A stretch of 52,061 nt of DNA, taken from contig NZ_SWFP01000018.1 of the NCBI RefSeq assembly GCF_005869225.1, forward strand, positions 1-52,061. The letters are read 5' to 3'. The position numbers were made by a program, and so were the translations under genes. Of this stretch, positions 34,318 to 41,818 are shown in pieces. Every line of letters starts with the position of its first letter. Positions within the stretch are counted from its first letter, which is position 1. Source of the stretch: Dyadobacter bucti. GTDB lineage: Bacteria; Bacteroidota; Bacteroidia; Cytophagales; Spirosomataceae. The notes beneath the pieces were generated by a model. The model was given only the letters and a program-made list of their open reading frames with translations, was not told the DNA's origin and made no database searches.

Positions 34318-35535
34318 CTAATATTTTGCATCTATAATCTCCGACAATCGTTGCATATCATCACCGACCTTTTTGTCCAAGACTTTCGCGTACAGCTGGG
34401 TCGTTTTTAGGCTACGATGTCCGAGCATTCTTGAGACCGTTTCAATTGGAACTCCATTTGAAAGCGTAACAGTAGTAGCGAAAGTGTGCCTTGCTAGGTG
34501 AAAGGTTATTGGCTTTGCTATTCCACAGACGTCCCCAATTTCCTTCAAGTAAGCATTCATCTTCTGGTTGGAAAGGACCGGAAGCAGATGCTTGTCTAAA
34601 TGCTTCAATTGGCTTTCATATTTTTTTAGCAACTTTAAAGCTGGTGGTAAAAGTGGAATTCGTGAGGCAGAGTCTGTCTTTTGACGCTTTATATTTATCC
34701 ACATTTCACCTGAACGACCTTCTATTATATCCATTTTGCTAAGTTTTGCGACATCGGCATACGCCAGGCCAGTGTAGCAGCAGAAGAGAAAGATGTCTCT
34801 TACTTGTTCTAAACGTGGAATCTCAAACACTTTATTCGCAACTGTGCGTAATTCATGCTCCGTTAGTGCAATTCGATCTACTTCATGCTTTGCAAATTTG
34901 AAGGCAAAAAACGGATCTTTCGCTATGATGTCAGTTTTCACGCAAATGAGTACTATCTTCTTTAAGTTTGCCAAGTACTTCATTGTAGCATTGTGACCGA
35001 CCTTTTTTACACCTTTTAAATAAAACTCGAAATCCGATATAAATTTGAAATTGAGTTTTCGGACATCAAAGTCCTTCGTTTTGTAGTTCCAAGAGATAAA
35101 TTCCTCGGTGTGCCTGAGCGTGGTCTGATATCGCATATAGGTTGCGTGCGCATATTCTAAATTGATCAACTGTTTGACCTTGGCGTTATGTTCCTTAAAT
35201 ATGGTCAACAGCCCAATGATATCTTGATCTTCTCCATGCCACTTCCGCTTAAAAATTTCAATACACATCAATAGGTCCTCCTGGATGATTTGCCGCTGAA
35301 TGGCATAAGCTTTACCTGCCAAGGATTCCAAAAATGCGTTGACTTCTCTCGCCTCTATTGTTGTGCCCTTCGCCTTTCCCGAGCTCGCTGACCACCTTTC
35401 CGGTGATACCGATTTACCTGTTGCAACCTCAAACCTTGCTCCACCAATTGTTATCCGCATGTAAATGGGCAGCTGATTGTTTCGATTGATCTTCGATTGC
35501 CTAACCGAAAACAGAATTGTCATGCTTGATTCCAT
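34318..35535 (-). CDS. Tyrosine site-specific integrase
   Basis: The 405-residue protein from ATG 35535 has an Arm/SAM-like N-terminus (FSVRQSKINRNNQLPIYMRI), a core-binding helical domain and the catalytic domain. Visible catalytic parts are HLARHTFATTVTLSNG (H and R of box II), MLGHRSLKTTQLYAKV (His and the Tyr nucleophile). Box I reads CYTGLAYADVAKL, with Ala where the classical Arg stands, a variant frequent in Bacteroidota element integrases. The gene is the element's last gene, 430 bp from the tmRNA 3' end. The frame can extend 10 codons further up. Confidence 0.87.
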   Translation of the reverse strand: MESSMTILFSVRQSKINRNNQLPIYMRITIGGARFEVATGKSVSPERWSASSGKAKGTTIEAREVNAFLESLAGKAYAIQRQIIQEDLLMCIEIFKRKWHGEDQDIIGLLTIFKEHNAKVKQLINLEYAHATYMRYQTTLRHTEEFISWNYKTKDFDVRKLNFKFISDFEFYLKGVKKVGHNATMKYLANLKKIVLICVKTDIIAKDPFFAFKFAKHEVDRIALTEHELRTVANKVFEIPRLEQVRDIFLFCCYTGLAYADVAKLSKMDIIEGRSGEMWINIKRQKTDSASRIPLLPPALKLLKKYESQLKHLDKHLLPVLSNQKMNAYLKEIGDVCGIAKPITFHLARHTFATTVTLSNGVPIETVSRMLGHRSLKTTQLYAKVLDKKVGDDMQRLSEIIDAKY

Positions 35536-35631
35536 CTTTTTTTGTTTTAAAATTAGATATCTCATTTTGTTGAATCAAGATGTTCATTTCCTGCACATGT
35601 TGTTGATTGACAAATAATTAGGCATACAAAA

Positions 35632-35685
35632 GGGACCAAAAAGGGACTGAAAAATCATAACTGGACTCGGTCCCGAATTCGTCCC
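35632..35685. promoter_or_regulatory. Two-by-two GGGAC/GTCCC inverted repeat array
   Basis: GGGAC occurs at 35632 and 35643, and its complement GTCCC at 35670 and 35681. Each pair is spaced 11 bp, so the array is a symmetric dyad with all boxes on one face of the helix. It lies 97 bp upstream of the integrase start: an operator or integrase arm-site set. Confidence 0.55.
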
Positions 35686-35790
35686 TTCGCTATTGTTAGA
35701 CTTTGAAAGATTTGAGATATCGAGCATTAAACAAAACGTTCGTAAATCATTGATCTACCGCCGGTTTAATGTTTTGAAATTTTATTGAAA

Positions 35791-35811
35791 TGGAGATGGA
35801 GGAAGTCGAAC
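35791..35811. repeat. Degenerate copy of the ssrA 3' end (att-like)
   Basis: TGGAGATGGAGGAAGTCGAAC differs from the ssrA 3' segment at 35966-35986 at two of 21 positions. It is 175 bp away in direct orientation. A remnant att site of an earlier or partial integration is the likely origin. Confidence 0.55.
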
Positions 35812-35911
35812 TCCATCTTTAATCAACTTATTTTCAAATACTTACCTTCCCATATTTTTCTCAGTCCCTTATTCGTGCATCGGGTCTTGATGCGAAATCT
35901 GCGGAAAAACA

Positions 35912-35942
35912 AAAAGCCCGCAAATTTATTTTGCGGGCTTTT
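35912..35942 (-). terminator. ssrA terminator
   Basis: AAAAGCCCGCAA (35912-35923) pairs with TTGCGGGCTTTT (35931-35942). On the minus strand a TTTTTGTTTTT run follows. It lies just downstream of the tmRNA. Confidence 0.85.
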
Positions 35943-35965
35943 GTAAGATTTGATTTTTCAATCAG

Positions 35966-36334
35966 TGGAGATGCAGGGAGTCGAACCCTGGTCCAGAACA
36001 GGGAAAACCTGCGCCTTCTACATGCTTATCCGTGATTAGATTTTCGAGCCAGACAAGGTACACGGCGGACCCGCGTCTAAGCCTTAGATACTAGGGTCTC
36101 GTTGGTTTTACGCATCAATATACCAACCAGCGCTGCGGTTCGACACCTCTGGACCCACCCGGCAGCACGTGGGGTGGAGAGATGATGGCATTTGTTTAAT
36201 CCTCCGGATTAAGCAGCCATGGCGTAGTTATATTCGCCAGTTATTGTTTGAGAATATTATTTCCGGGAGGTACTCTCAACTCCCGACATGCTTACACACA
36301 GACCCTCAGCCCGCTGTCAATTCCAGTCACCCCC
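35966..36334 (-). ncRNA. ssrA: Transfer-messenger RNA (tmRNA)
   Basis: The 5' end GGGGGTGACTGGAATTGACA (36334 downward) and the 3' end CAGGG-TTCGACT-CCCTG-CATCTCC-A are the tRNA-like halves. GGGGGTG pairs with CATCTCC using G-U pairs. CCA is not encoded. The tag frame is at 36238-36209: GGC GAA TAT AAC TAC GCC ATG GCT GCT TAA, giving GEYNYAMAA, the Bacteroidota type ending in AA. It rescues stalled ribosomes and marks the peptide for proteolysis. Its 3' end is the attachment target of the adjacent element. Confidence 0.92.
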
Positions 36335-36340
36335 ATTATA

Positions 36341-36376
36341 GTCGGCTATCGGCTGTCAGCTTTCGGCGGTCGGCTT
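36341..36376. repeat. Short TCGGC-rich tandem motif
   Basis: GTCGGCTATCGGCTGTCAGC and then TTTCGGCGGTCGGC: five close variants of a 7-8 bp (T/G)(A/T)TCGGC unit ending in a T-run, just beyond the 5' end of ssrA. It could act as a terminator for a plus-strand transcript or be an interspersed repeat. Confidence 0.4.
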
Positions 36377-36580
36377 TTTTTATTACTAACCTGCCGCCAC
36401 AGCAAAGTTTGATCGCAATGCTATTTACAAAAATTGTCCGGGTTAAGTTCAGGTATTCAAATAAAAAATCCAGTAAAATCAGATAAAACACTGACTGTTA
36501 ATTGGATAATACTCCACCATGTTTCGACCAAAGCCACTCCGCTCACAAGGACATTCACTCATTCCAAGCCGACTCATTTA

Positions 36581-36780
36581 TTCACTCATTCACTCATTCA
36601 CTCATTCACTCATTCAGTCATTCAGTCATTCAGTCATTCAGTCATTCAGTCATTCACTCATTCACTCATTCACTCATTCACTCATTCACTCATTCAGTCA
36701 TTCAGTCATTCAGTCATTCAGTCATTCACTCATTCACTCATTCACTCATTCACTCATTCACTCATTCACTCATTCACTCA
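36581..36780. repeat. 25-copy 8-bp tandem repeat (TTCACTCA / TTCAGTCA)
   Basis: Exactly 200 bp of an 8-bp unit without interruption. Two variants alternate in blocks: four TTCACTCA, five TTCAGTCA, five TTCACTCA, four TTCAGTCA, seven TTCACTCA. It ends seven bases before the TonB-receptor stop codon (36788), so it is in the 3' untranslated part of that gene. All three frames translate to HSFTHSLI-like peptides, which are artefacts. Confidence 0.95.
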
Positions 36781-36787
36781 TTCAAAA

Positions 36788-39079
36788 TTAAAATTCCCAC
36801 CGATAACTCAAAACCGGTATCATCCCCAGCTGGTGCTGGCGCACGATTTTCTTCTGGAAGGTATCGTAGTAATTGTAAGCGTCATTTTTTGTGCCGGAAA
36901 CATTCTGGATATCGAGGGCGAGGGTGCGGCTGTACCGGGTTTTGCTTTTTTTCCAATAGATCCGCAGATCGGGCCGGAAGTAATCGCCCATCCGGATGGT
37001 ATACTCCTGACCGGTGACGTAGGTGGTCGAATTGAAACGCGAGGAGGCTTCCAGGTCGATCGGCGTGTCACGAAAACCGCCCGTCCAGAGGATTTTGGTA
37101 TTGATACCCCAGATACCTTTGTTGGTTTTGAACTCCTTTCCGCCGGTAAAACTGAAAGTATGTCTTCCATTGAAGCGACTGTCGCGCCGGATACCGTCGC
37201 TTCCCACATACGTAGCATCGTAAAGTGAACCGGAAAGCAGGATATAGTATTGATCGGTAAGCAGTTTCTGATAGGTGGCCTCAATGCCAAAGTTACGACC
37301 TGTACCCTGGTTTTCGAGTTTTTCGGGAATATACCCCTCCACGAGGTTCAATACCGACCAGGATCGTTGCGATTGAATACCCACCGGCACGTGGAAAAGC
37401 TCCTGCAGGTACAATTCCAGTTTCAGACTGCTACTTTTAAGGAAATTCTTTTGATAACCCAATACAAAATGGTGGGCTTTTGTAGGATCCAGGTCGCGAT
37501 TGTCACGGTAAGGATTCGACATATATACCCGTGCAGCCTGCAGCTGGCTGTGCAATCCGTAGGAAAAACTGAATTGCTGGGAACTGCCCGCCTGCCAGCG
37601 CAATGCGGCGCGCGGTTCTGCGGAACTACTTTTCGTCAGAGAATAATACAGATAGTGCAGCCCGATCTCGGATGTAAGTTTCGGAGCGATCTGATACGCC
37701 ATGCTGGCAAACGGCTGAAAAATATAGCCTGAAAGCCGTGCATTATACCCATTGGAAATCGGAATGAGGTCCTCGTCGGACTGCCAGTTGGCGGACAAGC
37801 CTGTTTTCAAACGAAACCGGTCGCCCAGCCTGCTGGTAAAAATAGAGCTCAGCGACAGCCTGCCTTTTCTCATCTTATCACTTTCAGTGAACAAGCTGCT
37901 ATTAAAATCCTTGGGATCAACCATATACGCATACCTCGAAGTATGAAGCCCCGACGCTACGATCGTAGATTTCAGGGCTGACCGGGTGCCGAGCGCGATC
38001 TCGTGGGTGACGCCGGCTGCGCCCATTTTGTTTTTATAAATGATATGGTAGCCGTCTTTTTGCACCTCCCAGGTAGTGGTGTCTTTGTCGGGTGTGAAAG
38101 TATTGCTGCTGATACCGCCCAGCCCGAAAACGGTGAATGTCCCGGCATTGGCAGTCGGCAGGTTGATATTGAACGAAAGATCCTGGAAACGGTTTATTTC
38201 TCCGCCAAAATCGACGCCCATCGCGCCGAGCAGCCCCGTAAATGAATAGCGGTAATTGACAAGATAGGAGGCTTTTGATTTTTTTGAAAACGGCCCTTCG
38301 GCGGCCACATCGAGCCCGATAAGCCCTACCTGCGCTACAAATTCGCTTTTTTCATCGTTCCCTTTCCGCAGGTTCATGTCCAGAATACCCGAAAGTGCAT
38401 TGCCATATTGAGCCGGGAATGCGCCGGACATAAAATAGGAAGTCGCCAGCAATTGCGTACTCAGAATGTTCACGCCTCCGCCCGTTTGCGTTGATTTGTC
38501 ACTGAACGTACCGGCGTTGGAAAGGTGGTTTGGATTTACGATTTCAACACCTTCAAGCCGCCACTGCATGTTGTTCGGAGAATTTCCCCGTATCACCAGA
38601 CCGTTGGCCTGGTCGTGGGCAGCAGCTACTCCCGGAAATGATGTTGCAACCCGCGCCGGATCCAGATATGTGGCTGCATATCGTAGCGTCTGCTCGATAG
38701 TGATTGCCTGAATGCTGTTGAACGCAACAGGCCGGGCGGTGGTAACGGTCGCTTCCTGCAATTCCCGGCCGGTGGCGCTCAGCCGGATATCGTGCACACT
38801 TTCCTTTCCCGATTCCAGGAGGATCTCGGGAATTTCAACTGGCCCATAACCCACGTAGGAAATTTTCAGAACATACCTGCCTACCGGAATTTTATCAAAA
38901 CGGAAAGTACCGGCTTCATCGGTACTTTCTCCTGTTCCGGCCGGGGCAAGCTGCACGGTTGCATTGCTGAGCGGCAATCCGGTATCCGCATCTTTTACGG
39001 TGCCGCGGATGGTTGAAGTGAAAATCTGGGCAAAAGAAACGTTGCAAGCGAGTATCAGGAAAAGCAGAGTCCTTATCAT
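36788..39079 (-). CDS. TonB-dependent receptor with carboxypeptidase-regulatory-like N-terminus
   Basis: From ATG 39079 the 763-residue protein has a signal peptide (TLLFLILACNVSFAQ), a CarboxypepD_reg-like beta domain (IRGTVKDADTGLPLSNATVQ...VGRYVLKISYVGYG), a plug (RPVAFNSIQAITIEQTLRYA, VIRGNSPNNMQWRLEGVEI) and an outer-membrane barrel ending in VLSYRWEF with a terminal Phe. It imports an unknown ligand. No SusD partner or TonB box is evident next to it, so it is not a standard SusCD pair. It is followed by the 8-bp repeat. Confidence 0.85.
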   Translation of the reverse strand: MIRTLLFLILACNVSFAQIFTSTIRGTVKDADTGLPLSNATVQLAPAGTGESTDEAGTFRFDKIPVGRYVLKISYVGYGPVEIPEILLESGKESVHDIRLSATGRELQEATVTTARPVAFNSIQAITIEQTLRYAATYLDPARVATSFPGVAAAHDQANGLVIRGNSPNNMQWRLEGVEIVNPNHLSNAGTFSDKSTQTGGGVNILSTQLLATSYFMSGAFPAQYGNALSGILDMNLRKGNDEKSEFVAQVGLIGLDVAAEGPFSKKSKASYLVNYRYSFTGLLGAMGVDFGGEINRFQDLSFNINLPTANAGTFTVFGLGGISSNTFTPDKDTTTWEVQKDGYHIIYKNKMGAAGVTHEIALGTRSALKSTIVASGLHTSRYAYMVDPKDFNSSLFTESDKMRKGRLSLSSIFTSRLGDRFRLKTGLSANWQSDEDLIPISNGYNARLSGYIFQPFASMAYQIAPKLTSEIGLHYLYYSLTKSSSAEPRAALRWQAGSSQQFSFSYGLHSQLQAARVYMSNPYRDNRDLDPTKAHHFVLGYQKNFLKSSSLKLELYLQELFHVPVGIQSQRSWSVLNLVEGYIPEKLENQGTGRNFGIEATYQKLLTDQYYILLSGSLYDATYVGSDGIRRDSRFNGRHTFSFTGGKEFKTNKGIWGINTKILWTGGFRDTPIDLEASSRFNSTTYVTGQEYTIRMGDYFRPDLRIYWKKSKTRYSRTLALDIQNVSGTKNDAYNYYDTFQKKIVRQHQLGMIPVLSYRWEF

Positions 39080-39262
39080 TTTGGTATTTGATGTATAAAA
39101 ATAGAAGGTCAATCGGTTACAAAAGTAACTTCTGCTTATGTCCTTACCCTACCGAAACAATCTTTCAACGGATTTTTAGTGTTTTTTTTAAAACGCATAG
39201 GGGAAAACAAAACCTGAATTGTCATTTAAAAAACACTTATGTTCCATTTAACTGACATCAAA

Positions 39263-39697
39263 ATGAAAAGCCTATTGCTAAGTATGATCGCCCTTACCTT
39301 CTTATTAACCGGTTGTGACAAAGAAAAGGTGATTGACGAGTCCAGCCTGCCAGTTGGCGCCAAAGAGTTTATATCCGCCCATTTTCCCGATGCCGCGATA
39401 CGGCAGGTGATCAAAGACCGCGACGACCTGACCAATACTTACGATGTGATCCTTGACAATCAGGTGAAACTGGAATTCGACAAATCCGGCGACTGCTATG
39501 ACATTGAGGGAAAAGCGGACACCAGGCTGCCCGATACTGTGATCCCATTGAAAGTACTTGAATATGTGCAAACCAATTATCCGGAGCAGTTCATCATCGA
39601 ATGGGAAAAAGACAAGACAGACCAGGAAATTAAACTTTCGAACAGAACGGAGCTTGTTTTTAATCTCGCAGGCACTTTTTTAAGAATTGATAAGTGA
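39263..39697 (+). CDS. PepSY-like lipoprotein
   Basis: From ATG 39263 the 144-residue protein has a lipoprotein signal (SLLLSMIALTFLLTGC) and two repeated halves: GAKEFISAHFPDAAIRQVIKD...YDVILDNQVKLEFDKSG and LEYVQTNYPEQFIIEWEKD...IKLSNRTELVFNLAG. This is the DUF2874/PepSY-like fold of Bacteroidota periplasmic inhibitors. It ends just before the hemF promoter; the upstream frame to 39239 has no signal. Confidence 0.8.
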   Translation: MKSLLLSMIALTFLLTGCDKEKVIDESSLPVGAKEFISAHFPDAAIRQVIKDRDDLTNTYDVILDNQVKLEFDKSGDCYDIEGKADTRLPDTVIPLKVLEYVQTNYPEQFIIEWEKDKTDQEIKLSNRTELVFNLAGTFLRIDK

Positions 39698-39699
39698 GG

Positions 39700-39727
39700 T
39701 TGTGCTTTGAGATAAATCGTATTTTTG
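39700..39727 (+). promoter_or_regulatory. Promoter of hemF
   Basis: TTG (39700-39702) and TATTTTTG (39720-39727), separated by 17 bp, match the Bacteroidota -33/-7 pattern. The hemF ATG follows at 39748. The -33 half overlaps the last codon region of the lipoprotein gene. Confidence 0.5.
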
Positions 39728-39747
39728 CGGACAAAATCAAGATTAGT

Positions 39748-40665
39748 ATGACCGTTGAAAATATAGAAGCATTTTTTAAAGATTTACAGGATCGTATTTG
39801 CCGGGCCATCGAAAAAGAAGATGGTACCGGCAATTTTCATGAAGACCAATGGGAGCATCACTCCGGCGGAGGCGGGCGTACCCGGCTGATCGAAAATGGA
39901 AGTGTGATCGAAAAGGGCGGCGTTAATTTCTCCTCTGTTCGTGGCGAGGTACATCCGCGCCTGAGGCAACAAATGAACCTAAACGAAACCGATGACTTTC
40001 ATTTTACCGCCACCGGGGTTTCCATCGTAATGCATCCCCAAAGCCCAAAAGTACCGATTATCCACATGAATGTGCGGTATTTCGAACTGAGCAACGGCAC
40101 GTGCTGGTTTGGAGGCGGCATAGACCTTACCCCGCATTACGTACTGGAAGAGGATGCCCGATTTTTTCATAATGAGCTAAAAACTGCCTGCGACAAACAT
40201 CATCCGGCCTTTTACCCGAAATTCAAAACCTGGGCGGACGACTATTTTTACATTCCGCACCGTGACGAAACCCGGGGAATAGGCGGGATATTTTTTGATT
40301 ATCTCAAACCGGACGAACCCGGAAATGGACAAAACTTATCAAAAGAAGGTCTTTTTCGATTTGTAAAAGAAATAGGCGAAAGTTTTGCGCCCATATATGT
40401 CAGCCTGATGGCAAAACACCGGGATGATGTTTTCACTGATCAGGAAAAACAATGGCAACTCCTACGCCGGGGAAGGTATGTAGAATTCAATTTGGTGTGG
40501 GACCGCGGTACCAAGTTCGGACTGGAAACGAACGGACGGACAGAATCGATTTTGATGAGCCTGCCGCCTCAGGCAAACTGGGCTTATAATTTACAGCCGG
40601 AAACCGGCTCGGCTGAGGCTGCTACTTTAAGTTTATTGAAAAAAGGAATCGACTGGGCTTCCTAG
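39748..40665 (+). CDS. hemF: Oxygen-dependent coproporphyrinogen III oxidase
   Basis: From ATG 39748 the 305-residue protein shows the HemF signatures: GGGGRTRLIENGSVIEKGGVNFS, TATGVSIVMHPQSPKVPIIHMNVRYF, WFGGGIDLTPHYV, KTWADDYFYIPHR-DETRGIGGIFFD and YVEFNLVWDRGTKFGL. It converts coproporphyrinogen III to protoporphyrinogen IX with O2. The extended frame up to 39694 would overlap the promoter, so I start at MTVENIEAFF. Its stop and that of menC share the palindrome CTAG. Confidence 0.93.
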   Translation: MTVENIEAFFKDLQDRICRAIEKEDGTGNFHEDQWEHHSGGGGRTRLIENGSVIEKGGVNFSSVRGEVHPRLRQQMNLNETDDFHFTATGVSIVMHPQSPKVPIIHMNVRYFELSNGTCWFGGGIDLTPHYVLEEDARFFHNELKTACDKHHPAFYPKFKTWADDYFYIPHRDETRGIGGIFFDYLKPDEPGNGQNLSKEGLFRFVKEIGESFAPIYVSLMAKHRDDVFTDQEKQWQLLRRGRYVEFNLVWDRGTKFGLETNGRTESILMSLPPQANWAYNLQPETGSAEAATLSLLKKGIDWAS

Positions 40666-41750
40666 TTATCCAATGCTCCCAGATCCCACTGGCCGTTTCT
40701 GTCGTAAAGCAGGCGGCCTTTTTTTATGGTTAAGGGAGAAGAAAAGTTATTGGTATAAAGCTGCCCGGTGCCCAAACCCTGCGGAAGCGGATTATTGAAA
40801 GAATGCGTGAACTGGGCAATTGCATTCAACCCGATATTGGATTCAAGCGCGGAAGTGACCCACCAGCTGATCCCCAGCCTGTTCGCAATTTCTATCCATT
40901 CCCTGGTATGCTGAAAACCGCCGAGCAGGGTTGGTTTCAAGATGATAAAAGGCGGCAACAGTTTTTTGAGCAGGGCGAATTTCCCGCGGTAGTCAAAAAC
41001 ACCGATCAGTTCTTCGTCCAAAGCAACCGGCACCGGCGATACCGAACAAAGCTCCCTCATTAAAGTATGCTGTCCTGATTGAACGGGCTGTTCAATCGAA
41101 TGCAGGTTGAATGTAGCCAGTTTCTCAAGTTTTTCGCCAACCTCATCCGGCCGGAAAGCACCGTTGGCGTCTACTCTGAGGGTAATCTCTTCCGCTGAAA
41201 ATCGCTCGCGAATGGATTGCAGGATACTGCACTCTTTATCAAAATCGATAGCCCCTACCTTCATTTTCAACGTGCTGAACCCCTGTTCGAGCTTGGTCTC
41301 CACCTGCCGAAGCATGTGGTCAAAAGAGCCCATCCAGATCAGGCCGTTCATCAAAATGCCGTTATCACCTTCGGAAAATGAATTTTTGAAAATGATCTTT
41401 TTCCCGCCGTTCATAAAATCGAGCAGCGCCATTTCCAAACCGAAACGCACAGAAGGTAGGTGCTGCGGAACCAGCTGTTCGAGTATGATACTGAGATTAA
41501 ACGGAAAAACTTCCAGGTCCAGCTCATTGAAAATCTCACAGACCGTTGCGAGTTGCACTTCAAAGTCCGGAATATCGTCGACACTCAGTCCCGGTAGTGG
41601 CCCGCATTCGCCATAAGCTTCGACGCCGGGCTTTTCGGGATCTGTTATTTTAAGTATCCACGAAGTCTTTTGTGTAAGTACCCCCCGCGAGGTGCCAGCT
41701 TCTTCACGAAAATGAAGCGTGTAAGGTTTATACACAATTTTTAACGACAT
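40662..41750 (-). CDS. menC: o-succinylbenzoate synthase
   Basis: The 362-residue enolase-superfamily protein carries the muconate-lactonizing subgroup residues: KMKVG (KxK acid/base), LRVDANGAF (metal Asp), SIEQPV (Glu), ALDEEL (Asp), and ILKPTLLGGF (second Lys). It dehydrates SHCHC to o-succinylbenzoate in menaquinone synthesis. The gene stands apart from other men genes in this window. It is convergent with hemF and divergent from lpxK. Confidence 0.88.
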   Translation of the reverse strand: MSLKIVYKPYTLHFREEAGTSRGVLTQKTSWILKITDPEKPGVEAYGECGPLPGLSVDDIPDFEVQLATVCEIFNELDLEVFPFNLSIILEQLVPQHLPSVRFGLEMALLDFMNGGKKIIFKNSFSEGDNGILMNGLIWMGSFDHMLRQVETKLEQGFSTLKMKVGAIDFDKECSILQSIRERFSAEEITLRVDANGAFRPDEVGEKLEKLATFNLHSIEQPVQSGQHTLMRELCSVSPVPVALDEELIGVFDYRGKFALLKKLLPPFIILKPTLLGGFQHTREWIEIANRLGISWWVTSALESNIGLNAIAQFTHSFNNPLPQGLGTGQLYTNNFSSPLTIKKGRLLYDRNGQWDLGALDN

Positions 41751-41818
41751 GGATTTTGCGGTGTCAGATTTTTTAGGGGCACAATATTAGGCAAAAAATA
41801 CGTAATTATGCACCAGCA

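Larger units (their letters stand above)
26790..35965. mobile_element. Decayed integrative conjugative element at ssrA
   Basis: About 9 kb carry transfer functions: coupling-protein, relaxase, MobC and primase remnants (minus strand), radC, a TraD-like gene, a DUF4134 (TraE) gene, an excisionase-like pseudogene, a winged-helix gene and a tyrosine integrase beside the tmRNA 3' end. The rest of a conjugation module (VirB4-like TraG, TraI-TraO) is absent. Left limit is approximate: between the terminator at 26778 and the coupling-protein remnant; I found no left att copy. Stretch 26779-27102 has only traces (a frame near 27012-27082 reads WVKRLGDFFVESSINFMTAV, plausibly more coupling protein). 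Confidence 0.7.

Noticed and set aside
36334..36345. TATAAT just before the tmRNA 5' end as its promoter
   Set aside because: It abuts the mature 5' end, which is made by RNase P from a longer precursor, and this phylum uses TAnnTTTG boxes.
36581..36780. CRISPR array
   Set aside because: Units are 8 bp with no spacers and no cas genes are present.
36434..37228. Long plus-strand frames with HSFTHSLI repeats
   Set aside because: They are translations of the 8-bp repeat and of the antisense of the TonB receptor; no start context or family.
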